From contig JBKGXZ010000026.1 in NCBI GenBank assembly GCA_046546355.1, forward strand, positions 1 through 18,694: a DNA stretch of 18,694 bases. Reading direction: 5' to 3'. The notes under the pieces are model-generated. The model saw nothing but the letters and a program-made list of their open reading frames with translations. It was not told where the DNA came from and did not search any database. The stretch is from CAZBUB01 sp046546355 (GTDB lineage Bacteria > Desulfobacterota > Desulfovibrionia > Desulfovibrionales > Desulfothermaceae). Shown piece by piece: positions 15,195 to 18,694 of the stretch. Position numbers and translations under genes: made by a program. How positions within the stretch are numbered: the stretch's first letter is position 1; the number at the start of each line of letters is the position of its first letter.

Positions 15195-16985
15195 CTATCT
15201 GCCCCCGATTTTGCTGCCCACGGAATTGCCGGGGTTTTCCCCGGAAATGGCAGCATCAAAGAATTTGCCTATCCCGTACTCCCTGCGCCTGAAAAATTTG
15301 GCCGGATCCGGACCTATTATCTGCAGCTCAGGATATACTTTTTGCATTTCCAAAGCAATACGCATCTCCTTAGTGCAGCCGGTGGAAAAGGTGGCGTCCT
15401 TGCCTATCCAGGCCGTGGGCATCTCCTCCTGCAGGAGCTCAAAGCTCTTCTCGATATCCTGGACGCTCTGGAAGCGCCAGACATCTATCAGACCGCTGCG
15501 CTGCACCCTTTCCCACATATACATCAGGTCATCCGCATCCAGCCCGGGCTCAAAGTACTCCGCCGGGTTGATGATCAGGGTCTTGGGCAGCCTCTGGCGC
15601 AGATAGTCCACATATACGTTCAGGGCCCGGATGGCTGTGCTGGTCTGGCCGGGTATGCTGCCGATAATCGCACTGTAGAACATAACCTTGTTGCCCCGAG
15701 CCTTGGCCTGGCGCATCTGCTGCAGGATCTCCTCGGCCTTGGCCAGGATCTGGGCCTCGGTATAATGTACTGCCAGGCTGCTCTTGGCCTTGAAGTGCAG
15801 CTGCAGGTGGCCATTTTCCCGGTAGAAGCACAGGATGTCCCTACTGAACTCGTGGCTGTTGAGTATCAGCTGTTTATAGTGATCCAGACCTTTGGCCAGG
15901 ACCAGATCGGATTCCTTCCAGGCCCTGGCAAAAGTCACGCTGACCCGGTACAGGTTCAGCCTCTCCCTGGTGCCGTCCGAGATGACCAGGAAACTGCTCT
16001 TGCGCAACTGCTGCAAAAGCTCATTCTTAGAGATCCGGCTCTGGGCGATCTGCCTGCTGCCCTCCAGTCCATGGGCCAGGACCTGATCCTGCTCAGAGTC
16101 CCAGAAGGTCGGGGCCTGGAAATAAAAGCCCTCCTTCAGGGCCAGGACCACTTGGTGCCCCTGCCGCAGCAGGGAATCCACAATCATCAGATCCAGCATG
16201 ATGCCACCGCTTTGGTCCGGCAAAAACAGGATCTTCAGCCCCTGGCCCCTGCTGCCCCTGGCTGGCAGAGCTCCCTCCAGAACAGCTGTAGCCTCGCAGC
16301 AGCTCTGCAGCACTGCCTCAGCTTCCAGCTTTAAGTCCGAGGCCGGATTCTCCCAGATCCCTTTCCAGGTAGCCAGGCACATCAGCCTGCGCAATTCCTC
16401 CAGGTCCAGGACCCTGCGCAGATTCTGCATAGAGCCGCAGCTGCCGGCCTCCTGGGGACAGCTATCCATAAGGCCCTGCATGAGAGCGGAATGCGTGAAC
16501 TCATGAGCCCTTTGATTGTAAAGGGCTTTTGTCTCCTGCATGGGATCCGTGAGACTAGTCTGGGTCAGGAAGATGTCCAGGAAGCGCTTCATGAGCCTGG
16601 AAGGAATCATGAATGGCGAAGCCAGGACCATGCGGTATTTGTGCCTGCAAAGGGCTATAATCCTGCGCCACAGATACCGGTCCTGTACATTCTCATGCAC
16701 AAAGCCTGCCAGCCTCCGCCACTGCCTGTTGTAGGCACTCTGCAGCTCAGAGGTCACCCTGGGGGAAAAAAGCTGCCGCAACTCCTCATCAGGGCAGGGC
16801 ACGAACACCTGTCCCTCCTGCATGGCCACCATGAAACGCAGCTGCTCCGGTGAGGCGTTTATCTGAGGATTGAGCTGGTGGTCCAGGTTGTTTTCGGTCA
16901 TAAAATGCAGGATCCAGGCATCCAGGTAGGGATCCTGTCTGTACTGCAGCTCCAGGGCAGAGTTGAAAGCGGGCAATGTCCTCAA
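15195..16985 (-). CDS. DUF89/ARMT1-like domain protein, function unknown
   Basis: I do not recognise a characterised function for this 596-residue protein. The centre (about 250-375) resembles the DUF89/ARMT1 metal-dependent phosphatase fold: KILFLPDQSGGIMLDLMIVD at 251-270 aligns with the family's DNAGE motif, then come ISDGTRERLNLYRVS (335-349) and DLVLAKGLDHY (360-370). The family Asn of DN is Gln here. The N-terminal 250 residues are helical and Cys/Met-containing. The C-terminal 165 residues have a Rossmann-like pattern with conserved-looking GKDATFSTGCTKEM (528-541) and a final RRREYGIGKFFD. The start is TTG at 16985: AGGAG lies 7 bases upstream, and the nadK stop is the nearest upstream in-frame stop. 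It sits between nadK (18 bp) and mltA (12 bp). No signal peptide or membrane segment is visible. Confidence 0.75.
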   Translation of the reverse strand: MRTLPAFNSALELQYRQDPYLDAWILHFMTENNLDHQLNPQINASPEQLRFMVAMQEGQVFVPCPDEELRQLFSPRVTSELQSAYNRQWRRLAGFVHENVQDRYLWRRIIALCRHKYRMVLASPFMIPSRLMKRFLDIFLTQTSLTDPMQETKALYNQRAHEFTHSALMQGLMDSCPQEAGSCGSMQNLRRVLDLEELRRLMCLATWKGIWENPASDLKLEAEAVLQSCCEATAVLEGALPARGSRGQGLKILFLPDQSGGIMLDLMIVDSLLRQGHQVVLALKEGFYFQAPTFWDSEQDQVLAHGLEGSRQIAQSRISKNELLQQLRKSSFLVISDGTRERLNLYRVSVTFARAWKESDLVLAKGLDHYKQLILNSHEFSRDILCFYRENGHLQLHFKAKSSLAVHYTEAQILAKAEEILQQMRQAKARGNKVMFYSAIIGSIPGQTSTAIRALNVYVDYLRQRLPKTLIINPAEYFEPGLDADDLMYMWERVQRSGLIDVWRFQSVQDIEKSFELLQEEMPTAWIGKDATFSTGCTKEMRIALEMQKVYPELQIIGPDPAKFFRRREYGIGKFFDAAISGENPGNSVGSKIGGR

Positions 16986-17003
16986 GACTGAGCTCCTGCT
17001 TGT

Positions 17004-17843
17004 TTAAAGGTAGCCCTTGAGCTTCAGCTTCTCTACATAGCTGCTGTCCAAGGGCTGGGCGAAATAAAGCCGCTGACTGGATTGGCTGATTCTGACCAGG
17101 TCCCCCGCTTCCAGGGGCAGCCCGGACTGCCCGTCCTGGGTCAGAAACATGTCCGGAGAGTGCCCCAGAATCTCCACCTCCAGGGACTCCCTGCTGGGCA
17201 GCACCACAGGCTTGAACCCGCTCAGGAACGGGCATATAGGACACACCTGCAGCACTTCCAGCTCCGGGCTGAGCAGGGACCCGCCAGCTGCCACTGCATA
17301 GGCTGTGGAGCCTGTGGGAGTACTGATGATCAAACCGTCAGCCCGGAAAACAGATATTTCCTTTTGGCTGTAGCTGACCCTGAGGCTGGCCAGCCTGGCC
17401 ATGCCGCCCCTGCTGACCACCAAATCGTTTACCACTGTGCCCTGCTCCAAAAGCTCATCCTGCCTGAGCACCTGGTACTCCAGGAGGATCCTGGGGGACA
17501 GGAAGAAGTTGCCCTGCAGGACTTCCTGCAGGGCAGGCTCCCAGCCGGTAGTGCAAAGTTCGGTCAGAAAGCCCACCTGGCCCAGGTTCAGACCTAGCAT
17601 AGGAATCCTTTTGACACCTATTTTTCTGGCCACACTGAGCATAGTCCCGTCACCGCCCAGGACCAGGATCAGATCTGGGCGCTCCTGCTCCGCGTCGACC
17701 TGGTTCCGAAAGCGCTCATGATCCAGAATCCTGCTCTGCACCCCCCTGGACTGCAGCCAGTCCAGCATCTCCCTGCCCAGCTCAAAGGCCTGCGCCTGTC
17801 CGGATTTGGTCAGGATCAGCGCATGTCGGATAGAAAAGCCCAT
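17004..17843 (-). CDS. nadK: NAD kinase
   Basis: NadK phosphorylates NAD to NADP and is the only route to NADP in most bacteria. The 279-residue length is usual. The catalytic GGDGT motif is at 63-67 (Asp65), followed by NLGQVGFLTE (86-95), VVNDLVVSR (137-145, with Asp in place of the usual Glu of the NE motif), and the conserved TPTGSTAYAVAAGG (175-188). In the normally well-conserved PICPH segment the His is replaced by Phe (CPICPFLSGFKPVVLPS). These substitutions are mild and the enzyme looks intact. The ATG at 17843 has AAAGGA upstream at 8 bases. It is the first gene of the minus-strand block, divergent from the flagellar pair, and its promoter must lie in 17844-17960. Confidence 0.96.
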   Translation of the reverse strand: MGFSIRHALILTKSGQAQAFELGREMLDWLQSRGVQSRILDHERFRNQVDAEQERPDLILVLGGDGTMLSVARKIGVKRIPMLGLNLGQVGFLTELCTTGWEPALQEVLQGNFFLSPRILLEYQVLRQDELLEQGTVVNDLVVSRGGMARLASLRVSYSQKEISVFRADGLIISTPTGSTAYAVAAGGSLLSPELEVLQVCPICPFLSGFKPVVLPSRESLEVEILGHSPDMFLTQDGQSGLPLEAGDLVRISQSSQRLYFAQPLDSSYVEKLKLKGYL

Positions 17844-17865
17844 AAAACTAGTCCTTTAACAACAC

Positions 17866-17894
17866 TTTACATATTGAGCGCAAAACCCTAAACT
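17866..17894 (+). promoter_or_regulatory. Sigma-70-like promoter toward the flgM unit
   Basis: TTTACA (17866-17871, five of six consensus bases) and TAAACT (17889-17894, four of six) are separated by exactly 17 bp on the plus strand. Transcription would start near 17901 and give a leader of about 60 nt containing the palindrome at 17896-17917. Confidence 0.45.
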
Positions 17895-17895
17895 G

Positions 17896-17917
17896 ACTTT
17901 AGATAAAAGTCTAAAGT
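17896..17917. repeat. 8-bp palindrome overlapping the flagellar promoter
   Basis: ACTTTAGA (17896-17903) and TCTAAAGT (17910-17917) form a perfect inverted repeat with a 6-bp AT-rich centre. The right arm contains most of the sigma-28-like -35 element. The left arm lies at the expected start point of the sigma-70-like promoter. This is the geometry of an operator, but no regulator can be named. Confidence 0.5.
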
Positions 17918-17939
17918 TTTCCCTGCAGCCTTCCGATAT
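17912..17939 (+). promoter_or_regulatory. Sigma-28 (FliA)-type promoter for the DVU0524-like gene and flgM
   Basis: TAAAGTTT (17912-17919) matches the sigma-28 -35 consensus fully. After 12 bp TCCGATAT (17932-17939) matches six of eight bases of the -10 GCCGATAA. The spacing is one base longer than the enteric ideal of 11. The start codon at 17961 follows at a suitable distance. flgM is itself a classic sigma-28-dependent gene, so the context agrees. Confidence 0.6.
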
Positions 17940-17960
17940 GCCTGTTACAAGGGGTGATTT

Positions 17961-18359
17961 GTGACTACCAAAAATCCCAAGCTGCAGAGCGTATTGCGCA
18001 GCTATGACAAGCAGCTGAACAAAACCAGGCAATTGGCCCGGGTGGAGAGTGCCCTGCACGGCGAGACAGGAACCCAGGACCAAGGCTCAAACAAAAGGGA
18101 AAGACTTGTGCAAAACATCTCCCAGGAGATAGTCAACAATCTTTTGACCTCCCAGAGTCAAAATCCAGTAGTCCAGGAAATCAAAAGGGAGTTGGAGCTG
18201 GAATTTGATACTACTTTTTGTTTTGAATTTCTACCTAAAGAAAACCGGGTCTACATCCGAAAAGAAAATCAACAGCCAGCAGACGCCCAGGAACAGGAAC
18301 ATATTTTGCATAGACTCTGGACAATTACCAGGAACAAAGTTGACCAGACCATGCTTTAG
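17961..18359 (+). CDS. DVU0524-family FlgM-associated protein
   Basis: This 132-residue soluble protein resembles the DVU0524 family, a conserved but uncharacterised group encoded directly upstream of flgM in Desulfovibrionales. The N-terminal half is basic and helical (residues 1-45: SVLRSYDKQL, RQLARVESAL). The middle contains VQNISQEIVNNLL and EIKRELELEFD, and the end has a beta-like FCFEFLPKENRVYIRKE followed by a Gln/Glu-rich helix. There is no signal peptide or membrane segment. The start is GTG at 17961 with AAGGGGTGA upstream. A flagellar regulatory role is inferred from the sigma-28-type promoter and from flgM 36 bp downstream. Family assignment rests on recalled gene order and overall features, not on a database search. 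Confidence 0.75.
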   Translation: MTTKNPKLQSVLRSYDKQLNKTRQLARVESALHGETGTQDQGSNKRERLVQNISQEIVNNLLTSQSQNPVVQEIKRELELEFDTTFCFEFLPKENRVYIRKENQQPADAQEQEHILHRLWTITRNKVDQTML

Positions 18360-18395
18360 CCCCAGCAGGCAAAACAGCTCAACAAGGAGCAAGCC

Positions 18396-18694
18396 ATGCA
18401 GATAAATAACCTTTTGGCCAAACTGAACACCCTAAACCAGGAGAAGATCCAGGGCAAGGATCAGAACCGGGCCCCATCCCAGCAACAGGATGCAGGCCAG
18501 GAGCAGGACAAGGTGCAGCTCTCTTCCCAGGCCCAGGCCTTGAGCCAGGTCCATAAGGGAGCTGAGGAAGGCCCTGAGATACGCCAGGAAAAGGTGGAAG
18601 CGCTAAAGCAAATGGTGCAAAACGGCGATTATGAGCCGGACAGTGAAAAGACCGCCCAGGCTCTGCTGCAGCAGGAGCAGGACATCTGGCTCTA
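18396..18694 (+). CDS. flgM: Anti-sigma-28 factor FlgM, runs to window edge
   Basis: FlgM binds sigma-28 (FliA) and blocks late flagellar genes until it is exported through the completed hook-basal body. ATG at 18396 has AAGGAG six bases upstream. The 99 visible residues have a Gln-rich, probably disordered N-terminal half (about 15-40), then the typical DKVQLSSQAQAL segment (39-50). The sigma-binding C-terminal helices follow, with RQEKVEALKQMVQNGDYEPD and SEKTAQALLQ. The window ends in ...TGGCTCTA: after Trp-Leu the next codon starts TA, which could be a stop. The coding sequence may therefore be essentially complete, but its end cannot be confirmed here. Confidence 0.9.
   Translation, partial: MQINNLLAKLNTLNQEKIQGKDQNRAPSQQQDAGQEQDKVQLSSQAQALSQVHKGAEEGPEIRQEKVEALKQMVQNGDYEPDSEKTAQALLQQEQDIWL

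Noticed and set aside
15171..16334. A 387-codon plus-strand frame opposite the DUF89-like gene
   Set aside because: Low-complexity Leu/Gln/Pro-rich translation without motifs. The minus-strand gene fits the operon with tight spacing and a good ribosome site.

Overview
The window is an 18.7-kb piece of a bacterial chromosome. Twelve protein genes lie on the minus strand in one long head-to-tail block, with one tRNA gene inside it. A divergent pair of flagellar-regulation genes starts on the plus strand at the right edge. The base composition is moderately GC-rich. The proteins are unusually rich in glutamine (CAG) and in leucine (CTG). The order tig-clpP-clpX, a RecR close to the form I remember from Desulfovibrio, and a DVU0524-type gene directly before flgM all point to a sulfate-reducing bacterium of the order Desulfovibrionales (Desulfobacterota). 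A Desulfohalobiaceae-like member is possible, but the species cannot be fixed from the sequence.

Layout, read along the minus strand from right to left. First comes an envelope/metabolic group: nadK (NAD kinase), a DUF89/ARMT1-like protein of unknown function, and mltA (lipoprotein lytic transglycosylase). Next are gatB (tRNA-dependent amidotransferase subunit B) and mtnA (methylthioribose-1-phosphate isomerase). After a 220-bp gap with a candidate promoter and a hairpin comes der (ribosome-assembly GTPase), then ilvE (branched-chain aminotransferase). DNA-maintenance genes follow: dnaX (clamp-loader tau/gamma), a 260-bp structured gap, then ybaB, recR and recD2. An independently expressed tRNA-Leu(UAG), with its own promoter and terminator, separates these from the protein quality-control cluster tig (trigger factor), clpP and clpX. 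In relatives this cluster usually continues into lon, which would lie just off the left edge. On the plus strand a 117-bp divergent promoter region, with a sigma-70-like and a sigma-28-like promoter, leads into a DVU0524-family gene and flgM (anti-sigma-28), whose coding sequence runs to the window edge.

There is no mobile element, phage, CRISPR array or obvious accessory island; this is core genome. The most interesting signal is inside dnaX. A run of ten A residues is preceded by an SD-like AGGAGG, followed immediately by a TAG in the +1 frame, and followed 10 nt later by a strong stem-loop. This is a good candidate for programmed frameshifting or transcriptional slippage producing a roughly 395-residue gamma-like protein beside the 546-residue tau. 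Other points worth attention are two RNA hairpins between dnaX and ybaB whose G-U pairs only work in the minus-strand transcript, a sigma-28-type promoter with an overlapping palindrome before the flagellar genes, and a DUF89-like protein with altered motif residues and long unexplained extensions. Many long plus-strand reading frames exist opposite the real genes, but they follow from codon bias and are not genes.
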